In this document: one piece after another, positions 45,147 to 55,598 of the stretch
Layout: each line of letters starts with the position of its first letter
How positions within the stretch are numbered: the first letter of the stretch is position 1
Assembly: GCA_905221605.1 (NCBI GenBank)
Contig: CAJNDS010002208.1
Span: 1 to 64,000 of the forward strand
Length of the DNA stretch: 64,000 nt
Reading direction: 5' to 3'
Origin: Symbiodinium natans
Taxonomy: Eukaryota > Sar > Dinophyceae > Suessiales > Symbiodiniaceae
Position numbers and translations under genes: made by a program
Notes under the pieces: generated by a model
The model's input: only the letters and a program-made list of their open reading frames with translations
Told to the model about the DNA's origin: nothing
The model's database searches: none

Positions 45147-46026
45147 GAAAACATGCGGAGACTCTTTGCACGGCCTTCGAGACATCGCCCAGAGCAAGAA
45201 AAATCCGAAGTGAAGGCGGTGAAGTCTGATGTGGCAGCAAACGCCAATGTGTAGGTGGCTGTTGCAACCTGTTGCGTCATGACCCCCTGTAGTAACTGTA
45301 GTGGAGTTGCAAGCTTCAGGGGCCCTAGGCCCGCGCTGCCCTGCGCGAACGCACCTTGCGTTGGCGACGAGCTCGTGAAGATCGTGAAGCTCGGCTTCCC
45401 CCGCCTCAATGGAGAAGCTCTGCGGCTGAGTACAGCTTCCGTATCGAAGTTCACAGGCAGAAGGCGAAGGCCGTGACGGGCCGTGACGAAAGAAGAGCGA
45501 GACATGCTGGGGCCACAGGGGCTCGGAAGTCCCCCATGGACATGGCCGCCCCATGGCCAGCTACATCTTGAGGACGACGCTTGGTTGACTGCAGTAGCGA
45601 GACTCCCCGACATATGGCATTGAGCCATAACGTGGAAGCCAACCGGGTGGACCTTGAATTCACCATGGCCGAGAGAGAGACCGAGGAGGAAACGCCCAAG
45701 GCGGACATCAATCTTTGAGGACTATTAGCACATGGCCTACTTCATCGACGACAGTGCTGGACATGGCCGAGTGTGCCACGAGACTGGTGCAGATCGACCA
45801 GGATGCGTCCTGTGCTGAAAAAGGTGCACCGCGAAGCAAAGCTCCTGCCACGTCCTCCTAGGCAACCTCCGTCCGGGTCCCCGTTGAGGAAAGGAAGCTG
45901 CGGGAAACCGACCTCGAGTCCCCACAAAACCATTGGTCTGGAGATGTTTCCTACCCGTACACCGGGAGCCGGACGCGAGCAAGGCTTCAGGATTTCGGGT
46001 TTGAGGAGTGCAAGGCAGTTGGTTGA
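45147..46026 (+). CDS. Coiled-coil protein of unknown family
   Basis: Exon 45147-45248 (ENMRRLFARPSRHRPEQEKS ... AANAN) joins in phase 0, through a GT donor, to exon 45329 onward (ARAALRERTLRWRRAREDRE then YSFRIEVHRQKAKAVTGRDE). A third exon at about 45590-45718 reads MALSHNVEANRVDLEFTMAE RETEEETPKADINL and could end at TGA 45716. Alternatively it splices on to 45755 (LDMAECATRLVQIDQD) and 45862-46026 (ATSVRVPVEERKLRETDLES, TGA). Long charged helices dominate, so a structural filament or scaffold role is plausible but unproven. 5' end not found. Confidence 0.55.
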
Positions 46027-47019
46027 GGATGGCAACCTTTCGAAGCAAGTCTGTTTTTGTGAAGACGCTGGCCAGAGGCCCGTCTTTCATCAAGCTGAGG
46101 TAGACTCGCTTCAATTCAAATGCTTGGTTATAAGCTGGTCGTGTGATTGTGCCCATGGTGCACATGTGCACAAGTGTGCACAAAGGAGGACAGGCGGGAC
46201 GACAACGTGTGCAGGATCATCGAAGACAGCGCCAACGGTAAAATCAAATATCCCTGTCAGCATCTGCCCCGACTATTGTACCTGAGTCAATCATAAACTC
46301 CAGTCGTTTGCTCTGAAGTTTGCAGTTTCTCGCAGACCAGAGTGATGCTTTCCACATGGGTCGAATCGATGACTCGTTGCCACAGTTGGCTCCAGCCGAT
46401 CGAGTCCGCTCAAGAGTGCCCCACGAGACTCCGAGATCACATCTTGCCATGATGCGCCTCGTCCCCAGAAGGGAAAGCAGATGGCACAATGGCTTCGCAG
46501 ATGCTTTGACTCTGACAGACGGCAGGCCAAAGTGGCCCAAAGTTGCAGAGATCGCATCCAGCCAAAACAAGTGCAGGAGTAAACAGACCTAAACGTGGCC
46601 ACAAGCACTCTGAACCTGAACGTGAGTACGTAAAAGAACTGCGCTGCGCAGAGCTTCTACGATTCTAGATTCTACGGCTCCAAACTGAGAGTGCAATGTG
46701 GGCACTCATCGTTTGGTCATACCCGTCAGACGCGGAGCATTCTAGCCAGCTGAGAGGCTCGGAGTCACTTAAGGCCAGCTGCACCGTGTAGAAATTCCAA
46801 GGCTCAGAAACGGAGCTTTGTAGAACGTTCAAAAATCTCCCCACAAATGTGGGCTTGTCTTTCTGCCACAGCTCACCGAAGTTTGCAGCAAGTTGCAGTT
46901 CTTCAGTCATTGCCGCAATTCAAGGCCCCAAGGCACATGAAAGCACTCATGATTGGGCAGCTAGTGAGCCGGCTAAATCGAGACGTCTAGGAAGTCTTTG
47001 ACTCTTTGAGCGCTTCCAG
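46027..47019. other. Spacer, no supported gene
   Basis: Both strands are open across 46244-46608, but neither has exon-type composition. Nothing recognised. Confidence 0.3.
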
Positions 47020-47534
47020 GTCGACCGTCGCCCCCTCGCCCCAAGGCCAAGGCTGCTGCAGGCAAAAGGGGACAGCAACTGCATCGGTATGAGTGCCATC
47101 GGCTCATGTTCTAATATGTTCTAATGATTCTATAATGATTCTAATGTTCTGTGAAGCCTCCTAAAGCCGTCTTGGAGCTTCCCGAAGCGCTGCAGGACCT
47201 GGACCCGAGGCCAAGGCACCCCTGAGCGAGCATGGGAGCCGCGGCGAGAATGTAAACGATGCAGAGACAGATCGGAGGCCCCAGCAGCGCGTCGTCCCGG
47301 TGCCTGGCACTCACTCTGCCGAGTTCGAAAACGGGACAACTTGTGTTGCTAAATGTGTTTAAATTGTCTTTACAATGTGTTTACGTTCGTTTGTACGTTG
47401 AGTTGCGCACAGCTAAGTGTAGCTTGCTACTTGGTTTCTCAGGTCCCGGCTGCTCGGGACTTCCCGCCACTCCCGGGTCTGCCGCCTGGGGCCTAGGACG
47501 GCACAGCGGACCTGGCTTATTGAGGACGGACTAG
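47020..47534 (+). CDS. Disordered protein, three 3' exons
   Basis: Exons 47020-47086 (RPSPPRPKAKAAAGKRGQQL), 47167-47342 (AAGPGPEAKAPLSEHGSRGE ... PVPGTHSAEFENGTT) and 47443-47534 (PGCSGLPATPGSAAWGLGRH, TAG) join with matching phase and GT donors (GTATGAG after exon 1). The protein is Pro/Gly/Ala/Lys-rich with no recognisable domain. 5' end not found. Confidence 0.5.
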
Positions 47535-48920
47535 AGTCCAGAGCATTTTTCCGGACAGCATTATGCCAACCCTTGTACACCTTCAAGCGCCTCACGACAT
47601 CGGGGCTTCATATCATGCTCCAGGCCACTGCCGCTGGAGGCTCGCCGCATTTTCCTGACTGGTGCACATTGGTGCACTGGTTTTAGATGGGCTTTGTGCG
47701 TCCCTTATCAGGCCCTCAGCATTGGCGTGGAGATCGGGAAAGGACGCTTCAAGCATGCCCCCCGCCCAGAAGTGAAAGTGAACGAGAACATCCAAGTTCC
47801 GAACGTTCAGTCCGCTTAGGTTTCAGTCCGCTTAGGTTAATCGAGGCATGCTGAAAGGCTCTGCGGTCCCGGACGAGGATGAGGCGCAGGGGCTCTCCAT
47901 GCGGACACCAACTCCTCGTCATCAAGATGTTTGCTGGTTTTCTGTGAGATTTAGCCTTCCACCGGCTTTGCATTGCATTGCAGCCAAAGGCAGATCGTGA
48001 TATCGCCCGCGCCACAAAGAGCAGAAGTGCAGAGAGCAGAGCATAGCAGAGCCCACCTCCAGAACTAGTTGGCATGGGAGTTCACTCAATCACGGACGGC
48101 TAGTTCAATCAACAACCACGGCCGTTTGCTTCATTTGCTGCATGTTCTTCACCGCTGCCCGAGGTGGTCATTCGCTACGCGAAGGGCAAGCCGGAGTGCA
48201 CGCTCGAACTTCAGGCGTATTCGACAGCCTCACGGGTTTGTTCTTCGGTGTTCGTGAACATCCGAGCATGAGCAAATTCTCAGAGTTTTCTTCGTCACTC
48301 TTTTCAACATCAGAAGCAGAGAGGGGAGGCCCTCTTGTATTGTTTGCGGTGTCGTGAGGCAGAGAGAAGGGCTTTTGTTCAGAGAGGGAGGAAGGGTCTT
48401 TGTCTCTCCAAGAGTGGAAAGCGAGCTGTCTCGCGTTGTTTTTCTGACAGAGGTGCTCTCGCGCCTGGCCTTGGTGCCGGACGCCGGTGACCACGTCCCC
48501 AGGGTCTGGGGCGCCTGTGAGCAAGGCGGGGCTGGCGCAGGGCTTTGCTGAGACTCCTCAGACTCAGCTCCTCTCCCTTCCTCCCCCCCCCCCAAAGCTG
48601 TTCTTGTCCGAGACCCCTCTTCCTCTCCCAGAGCTTCCCGCTCTCCTCTCCGAACCCTTCTCTTCCATCTCTTCTCATCTCTCACTAAGAGAGTTGCTGA
48701 TGTTGCTCTGTCCAGAGGCCGCGACCTGATTGTGGTCCAGGCCAAGCGATCAAGCTCCCAATTATTGTTCCCCCGACAAAGAAGCGGAAAACTCCCTCCC
48801 CAATATGAAGCCGGAGAGAGGAGCGCGCCGTCTTCGGGTCCCTCAAGGCAGAACATGATATCCTTTGCGGGCCTTCGCCGGGGCCTCTTGCTTTTCTTTT
48901 TCTCCACATTTTGCTCCCAG
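47535..48920. other. Spacer or upstream exons of the kinase gene
   Basis: GC-rich stretches at about 48440-48717 have two competing + frames (VLSRLALVPDAGDHVPRVWG or PVTTSPGSGAPVSKAGLAQG ... SLRELLMLLCPE), either of which may be an N-terminal kinase-gene exon. The reverse-strand ORF here is treated as a shadow. Confidence 0.3.
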
Positions 48921-50556
48921 GCCGTGGTCACAGCGGGTCTGGCCGCGGAGCAGGGCCTCCATGCTGCAGCGCAGGCAGAGTCGAAGTTCCAACTTACAAA
49001 TCTGCTTCCCAATTGCTTCGCCGTATTCCTTCGTTCACACGGAACGCCGAACGCTGAGATTGCACGTGGAATGGACTGCTTGCAGCGGGCCCGTGTTGCC
49101 ACGGCCTTAGAGGAGCATGGGAACGTGAGTGCTGCAGTTGTACTTTTCATAGCTTGTTTGTGGCGAGCGCTGCGCGTCGCCTGCCAGCGGCCCGGCCGCA
49201 TAATAGACAGCCGGTGCAGCTTTGTCTACGGAGAGTTTAGGTGGAGTCGAGAGTTTGCGGAGCCCCAGTGAAATGTCAACTAAAGGAAAATAACTCACAA
49301 ACTTCCTGAAGCGGCACTCGTTCTGACTCACCAGAGCACAAGCAGAACACCTGGAGGGTGGGAAAACGGCGGAATGACATGATGCGGAATGCGGAAGGGC
49401 CGAATCGGCCCGTTCTCTCCCCTTTCGGAAGTTTCTAGGACGTCTCAGACGGCAGCCAAACTAAGACGCACAGGTGCGGCCGACGAACTGGTTGCCGTTT
49501 GCGAGTCGTGTGATGCTTTTTGACTTAGGACTTAGGAGCGAAGAACCGGACTGCTGTGCCGTGCCGTGCCGTGCTGTGCCATGCTGTGCTTTACGACTCA
49601 TCGGGCTCTGCATTCAGAGTGCATCATTCAGAGTGCATTTGCAGGTGCATGCTGATCTCTCGTGCAGAAACATCCTTGTCTGCGCCATGGGCCAGGAACG
49701 GGCTGCACAGCAGATACAAGCACACACACACACACACACACGTGTATGTATGTACTGTATATGAAACTACACACACTTACTTAGGCTTGTTGTTTGCTTG
49801 GCATTCCCGACCGAGATCATGTATTGATACAACATTTATTCCTGGAAACGCAATCGGATCTGATAGGTTGATTTTGATTGCATCAAGGTGGTCCGTGCTT
49901 GATGTCAAAGACGAAATTTGCAGAATCATGGTTATTCTCAACTTGTCTCAGCTCTTGAATCGACCACGTCAAGGAGTGCGTTGACGTCTGATGTAGTATG
50001 GCCGCCCGATTTTCTCAATCGATTGGATGCCGGAGGCGCTTGATCTTCGATAGTTCTTTGTGTTCCGGCCCCGCGTTTGTCAGGGGCGGGGGGGGGGGGG
50101 GGGCTCACCACCACCCCCCCCCCCACCCTACCTTTCAACGGGACGGGAAATGGAGAACTTCCAAGGATCTTCCGTGAAGGGTTCGAACTGCACAATTGGT
50201 CCAGTACCTCCCATGCATCTGCACACGCACGCACGCACGCACGCACCCACACACACACACACACACACACCCACACCCACACCCACACCCACACCCACAC
50301 ACCCACACACCCACACACCCACACACCCACACACCCACACACCCACACACCCACACACCCACACACCCACACACCCACACACCACACACCCACACACCCA
50401 CACACCCACACACCCACACACCCACACACCCACACACCCACACACCCACACACCCACACACCCACACACACACCCACCCACCCACACACACTCACACACA
50501 CACAGACACACACACAGACACACACACACACAGACACACACACAGACACACACACA

Positions 50557-50587
<31 letters not shown>

Positions 50588-50798
50588 NNNNNNNNNNNNN
50601 NNNNNNNNNNNNNNNNNNNNNNNNNNNNNNNNNNNNNNNNNNNNNNNNNNNNNNNNNNNNNNNNNNNNNNNNNNNNNNNNNNNNNNNACACACACACACA
50701 CAGAGACACAGACAGACAGACAGACAGACACACACACACACACAGAGACACACACACACACACACACACAGACACACACACACACACACAGACACACA

Positions 50799-50833
<35 letters not shown>

Positions 50834-52130
50834 GCCAAGAATCATCCTGAGGGTGCATCTGTACCATGGACATTAAATGGTTGTTCATGAGATGAAAACC
50901 AGGGATCGTCAGAGATCCCAACCCATCCCCAGATATGGTTGTGCGCTGTGCGTTCTGCCCCCCCCCCCCCCCCCCCATGGGCAACAGCTTAACGTTGAAC
51001 TGGTGTAGCGGCCGTTGCCACACACACGCACACAACACCGTCTTGTCTCGTCTTGCTTGGTTTCTTTTTGCAGATCCCGCTTATCTCCGCAGGACCCCGC
51101 TTTGCTGCGGGTGAAGGCCACGTGGCCGGGGTCCGGTATCGGAGCGCGATCGTGAAGAGATTGAAAGCACAGGGTCACACCACGAGGAACTTCCTAGGTA
51201 GGATAAGGGGGACCCTTAACAGGGAACCCCTTCTTAACCCTCTTCTGGCTTTCTTAAACAGGGACCTTACTCAGAGGGTCTATATCCCCAAGGGTCCCCC
51301 TAATCCTGTCCCCTAGAACTGCGCATCACGCCTGCGCAACGTAGGTGACTGACTTCGGTCTATCAGCAATCATCAAGGAGCCCAGAGATGACGTGTGAAA
51401 GCAGTTTTGAAGAATGCACGAAGTTTCGAAGACCCCTGCCCGAAGTCCAATCTCACGAGGAAGGCGCGGACCATGAGATCCGGAAGCAGCCACAGGCCTT
51501 CCACATGAACGCATCATCATCTGGCCCCGTTTGAAGCGCACCCTTTCTCCATCGCTCTTCTCCAAAGGCAACGCGCTGGGTATCGCCGGAGACCTGCGCC
51601 TTCCAGAAGTGCCTTGGAAGCTCTTCTTGGAAGCTCTTCTTGGAAGCTCTTCTTGGAAGCTCTTCTTGGAAGCTCTTGCATCGTTGTGCAAGTGTTTCTG
51701 ATGTGAAAAAACGGCGTAGGAGGTTTTGCAACTCGCAGGCTCAGCCATCGCACTGACGTGTGGTCCACGGGAACGCTGCCGGAGCCTCACTTAAGATCCA
51801 TGGCAGTCCTTGGTGGGGATGTTTGGGATAATGTGGGATAGAGGTTGGAAATTCAGGAATTGAGGATCTTTGAGTCGCATGCGATGGAACGTGGGGCTAG
51901 GGGACTGCCTGTGAGTATGTGTGAGCATGGGAAGAAGCACTGCTTTGAGGAACGTGACTGTGAAATGGGTGTCTGTGAGTGTCTGTGAGTGTGTGTGTGT
52001 GTGTGTGTGTGTGCGCCTGTTTATCTGGGCAGAGGCTTTGGGAGATGTTCTCGGATGGCCAGCTGCCATGGGTCGCCTGGACCAAGCGGACCGAGGCAGT
52101 GTCAGCGCGCAAGGGCCGAGCGAATTGGAA
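48921..52130 (+). CDS. Tyrosine-kinase-like protein kinase, catalytic-domain exons
   Basis: Exon 48921-49124 (CCCAG acceptor, GTGAGT donor) contains [20 protein letters not shown], the helix before the catalytic loop. Exon 49645-49709 reads [20 protein letters not shown]: catalytic loop with HAD instead of HRD, Asp and Asn kept. Exon 51074-51116 reads [14 protein letters not shown] (activation loop). Exon 51569-51608 reads [13 protein letters not shown], the P+1/APE-type motif, joined in phase through a GC donor at 51117. Exon 52033-52130 reads [20 protein letters not shown], the alpha-F region typical of tyrosine kinases. The DFG exon and the SDVWxFG exon were not found; the former could lie near the 100-N gap. 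Kinase identity is firm; activity is uncertain. Confidence 0.7.
49125..51073. other. Kinase introns with CA repeats and G/C palindrome
   Basis: Apart from exon 49645-49709 this stretch holds a (CA)n at 49722-49741, a G-run/C-run palindrome at 50087-50124, the long CA satellite below, and a C-run at 50960-50977. No further exon was recognised. Confidence 0.5.
50222..50831. repeat. CA-type microsatellite with 100-N assembly gap
   Basis: (CA)n and (CACACACC)n units with CAGA interruptions, broken by N at 50588-50687. A round 100-N block usually marks a gap of unknown size, so the true repeat may be longer. Confidence 0.97.
51194..51316. mobile_element. Short inverted-repeat element (MITE-like) in a kinase intron
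   Basis: The left end CTAGGTAGGATAAGGGGGAC CCTT matches the reverse of the right end (CTAGGGGACAGGATTAGGGG GACCCTT reading in from 51316), apart from a 3-nt indel and few changes. The element is about 123 bp with no coding capacity. Its ends also provide GTAGG at the left and CCCTAG at the right, so it could be spliced out like an intron. Confidence 0.6.
51613..51679. repeat. 13-bp tandem repeat
   Basis: Five copies of TGGAAGCTCTTCT immediately after the RWVSPE exon of the kinase gene, covering the predicted start of the next intron. Confidence 0.9.
51984..52013. repeat. (GT)n microsatellite
   Basis: Short GT run just upstream of the last visible kinase exon. Confidence 0.9.
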
Positions 52131-55100
52131 GTGAGAGTTGCTTCAAGGAAAGATCGAGAGCGACAAAAGGGGAAATGAGGGAACTGAGGAATTGAGGGAA
52201 TTGAGGGAGTTGTCTCGGAGCATGACACTTCCATGGCGACTCTTGGTTTTCGAGGTGGCCACCAAGCTCAAAGCCATGGCAGAAGACGCGGAGGAGCGGA
52301 ATTTCGCAAAACACAAATTCTTCCATGTTTTGCAGATTGGGTCCAAGTTTTGGGGCGTCCTGGAACTCGCTACCATAAATTGCGATCAGCCCCCCCCCAC
52401 ATCACTGCGTGTCACGGCACGTTGCGTGCCATTTATAGGTCCGCAGCTGGGATGGCAAGGAGGCAGAGACTCAACACTTTCGACTCGAAACATCAATGAA
52501 AGAAATCCCTGGAACGCCAGAGCCGGGCCGCTTGAATCACCACAGTAGTGACTTGCTGCTGATGCCTTCTCTCGCCTTTGTGATCCTTTGTGCAAGACAC
52601 GGAAAGCGCTGCTTCAACGAGGTGAGCCCTGCAAACTTCAAATCGTGGCGCCTTTCACACTTCTTCATGCACGCATTGCTTGCGGCATGGGTGCGAAGAG
52701 ATATTGCATGCGTCCACAAATGTGCCATGTGGCTGCATGCGTCGTACTTGAGCTTGGCAGCTTGGCAGGATTCGGTATCCGTAGGACTCAATAGGTCTCA
52801 GTAGGTGCTCTTGCAAGCCTTCTCAGCGAGTGCACCCTCAGACAGGAGCCCTTCGATGCAGCGGCGGAGTTCCCTCAACAGGTTTCATCCGGAGAGCGAG
52901 ACTGTGGAGAGAGAGAGAGAGAGAGAGTGAAGAGAGAAGGAGAGGGAGAGAGGGAGAGAACAAGGAGAAGAAGAAGAAGCAGAAGGAGAAGAGGAAGCAG
53001 AATAAGAATAAGAAGAATAACAAGAAGAACATGAAGAACAATAAGGAGAAGGAGGAGAAGAAGAAAGAGAGACGTGCTCTCGGCGAAGCCCATCCATGGG
53101 GAGTAGTGTCACAACGACTCGGTGACGGCACGCGGTTAAGTGCTTGGAAGGAAGGAAGGAAGGAAGGAAGGCATCCGCCGATTATTCGATCAAGAGCCCC
53201 GTGAGCGAGCATGTTGAAAGCAGACGCAGACGCAGCCATGAGGGAGCGAGTATCGACCAAAACCTTCAAGACAAGCAAAACGAGCTGGAGGGCGAGGGAA
53301 AGCACTGTGGGGAAACGGCCAAAGTGCCAAGATCTCCAAACCTGCGAGTGTGAAGGTGCATACTACCCCAGTTTCAAAGCTCAGGAAAGCTGAACACATA
53401 CTAAACACAAGAAGGTCGAGCGGGGTATGGTGAGGGGTAGTGAGGGAAGATGTTTCGCTGATTGTTGTGATGCATGTTGCTGTTGTGGTCCACCCGAAAC
53501 TGAACCCTCAACCAATAGAGGGGGCGAAAACCGTGGCACTCCAGACAGACTGACACCTGGGACTCGCGCGCAAAGCCCCCTCTTCTGCCCGGCAGAGGAA
53601 GAAGAGTAGACGGCTGGCCTTTACTGATCACTTTACTGTGTCGGGGCGTTTGAGTTGCCTGCTGGGGGAGTTGTTTTTCTTGCCCACTGCCAGGGCGGAG
53701 TAAGTGGCGGTCCTTTGAAGCAAGGCGGCAAATTGAATGGAAGGCGAACGCACGCGTCGGACCCGATTCCTCAAGAGATGGCTGGGGCCAGCAAGCCTCT
53801 TCGTTTGATGGTAACGATCTTTTTTCGGTGCACTCCTTCATCGCTTGGCTTCGTTGGGCCATGAGGGTACTGGGGTTTCAGCAAAGCAGCAAAGCAGCTA
53901 AGTTGCTTGATCCGAAACCTTCAGAAAACCTCGTAAGCCTCAGATAGGCTGTAGAGTCGGTAGAGGTCACTGCAAAGGTCTCCCTGAAACGTGCACCTGC
54001 CCTCGGGGAGAGTACGACCTCTGGGGCCACATAGTGCTCAGCTTGTGCTGCTTGTGATGAGAACCATGTATTGCCTAGCGGGTTTGGTTGCGGGGATGCC
54101 TTTTCAGGTCAAAACAGCGTCTTGTGCCGCTGTTCCTCCTTGTTCACGGTGCATGCTGAAAACCTTGGCCTGTGTGAGGTTTTCGAGACATTGTCAACCT
54201 GTCCGCTGTTTGCTTTGTGTGTTGTCACACATTCCGATTTCAGCGTTTTCAACTACCAAACGGGATGACCCGTTTGGTGCATGGTTTTCGTGTGTGTCTT
54301 GTGCAACCTCACGAAATGCGTGGCCTGCGTGGAAGAATCGAGACATGTTTCATGGCTTTCCTGTGTTAACTACAAATGGCACGCGAAATGCGGTTTTTTC
54401 GTTTTTCTGGGTGGAGTTGCTGGGGTCTGAGTGGGTTTTTTTTGTTCGGGGGTGAGGGGGGAGGGGGGGGCCAAGAACTCCAACACATGAGAAATCCTCG
54501 AGCGAGCATCAACGTCCCAGGCGCACTTGCAACGAGCGGCATCAGCAATGTAAACCCCCCCTATTTTGGACCGTCGAATCCATAGTGTTGGCACATTGTT
54601 TGGGGAATATCGAAAGGGGACCGGGTCGGTTCCTGCGGGCTGGCTGCATTTTGGGATGCAGCCAGGGGGCGCTGACGAAGACGCTGGGGAGGTAGCATTT
54701 GCACGACAGCAACAGCAACAACTTTGAAGGACGCAGCAGCACAGCAGAGGCAAAGGCAACAATGTTGAAAGGCCCGGCAGACGAAAGCGGAGGTCGTGCA
54801 GGAGATGCGACACGAACCCGGCAGTTGGCGAACAATCCGACAGGCAAAGTGAGGAGGGCCTTGTAGCGGCTTGTAGCGTAGTCGAAAGGGGAACGTGAAC
54901 ATGAAGAGAGGGGAGAGCAGCGCCGAATCAGCGCAGGAAGAAAGTGGCGATGAGAGTGGCAGACAGAATCGTCGTCCGAAGAAGTGTGTATTGCAAGACA
55001 GGGGCGTATGAGACACGCCCGAAACAGCGCAAGAAGCAGATACTGAGCTCAGTCAGTCCAGCCGAGTGACCGTTTTCCTGGAGCGAGTCTTTTTGTGCTG

Positions 55101-55598
55101 CAATGCGATGTTTAGCAAGGCTGGGAAGAAAGGGTTCCAGCAAAGGGGAGGGGGGTGTGTGGAGGACTTCCTTCAGTTGCCGGGGGTGAGGGGGTGTGGC
55201 AGGGGACATCAAAGTGTCTCGATGCACCATGCGCCAAGCACAAACTCAGCGGGGAACTAAACCGTTGGTTGCCGTTGATTGCCTTTGGCAGGGGCAGGGG
55301 ATTAATGCGCGGACTGAACGATTGCAATCCGCTTGATTTTTTGCTGGCTCTGCACCTGAAAAAAAGCCGGTGGGCTTGCCACGCAGCTGAGTCATCTTCG
55401 AAGGCGAAGTACCCGGTGGAGGCGCACACGGTCCTGTTGACCTGCCTGAAGGTGCATGGGGCCTTACATGGGCCTTCCTTGTGCGCAGTGCACGGGCTGT
55501 AGAAGACCCCTCCCTCATTGACATCTCACGAACATGTCAGTGCTATGCAGATGATTCCGCTATGCCGCTAGCCGCGAAGTGTAGTTGTTGTCCAACAG
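52131..55598. other. Spacer with purine-rich repeats; weak exon candidates
   Basis: GA/GAA-rich tract at 52908-53090 and (GGAA)n at 53147-53170. Weak + candidates: 52253 onward (VATKLKAMAEDAEERNFAKH) and 55389-55440 (AESSSKAKYPVEAHTVLLTC). No domain recognised in either; the remainder shows nothing. Confidence 0.35.

Noticed and set aside
48230-49201. 323-codon ORF on the reverse strand
   Set aside because: It is the shadow of GC-rich + strand exons, including the kinase exon 48921-49124 that has clean splice signals and kinase motifs.
50060-51038. Very long ORFs of Cys/Val or His/Thr repeats
   Set aside because: They are translations of the CA microsatellite and the N gap.
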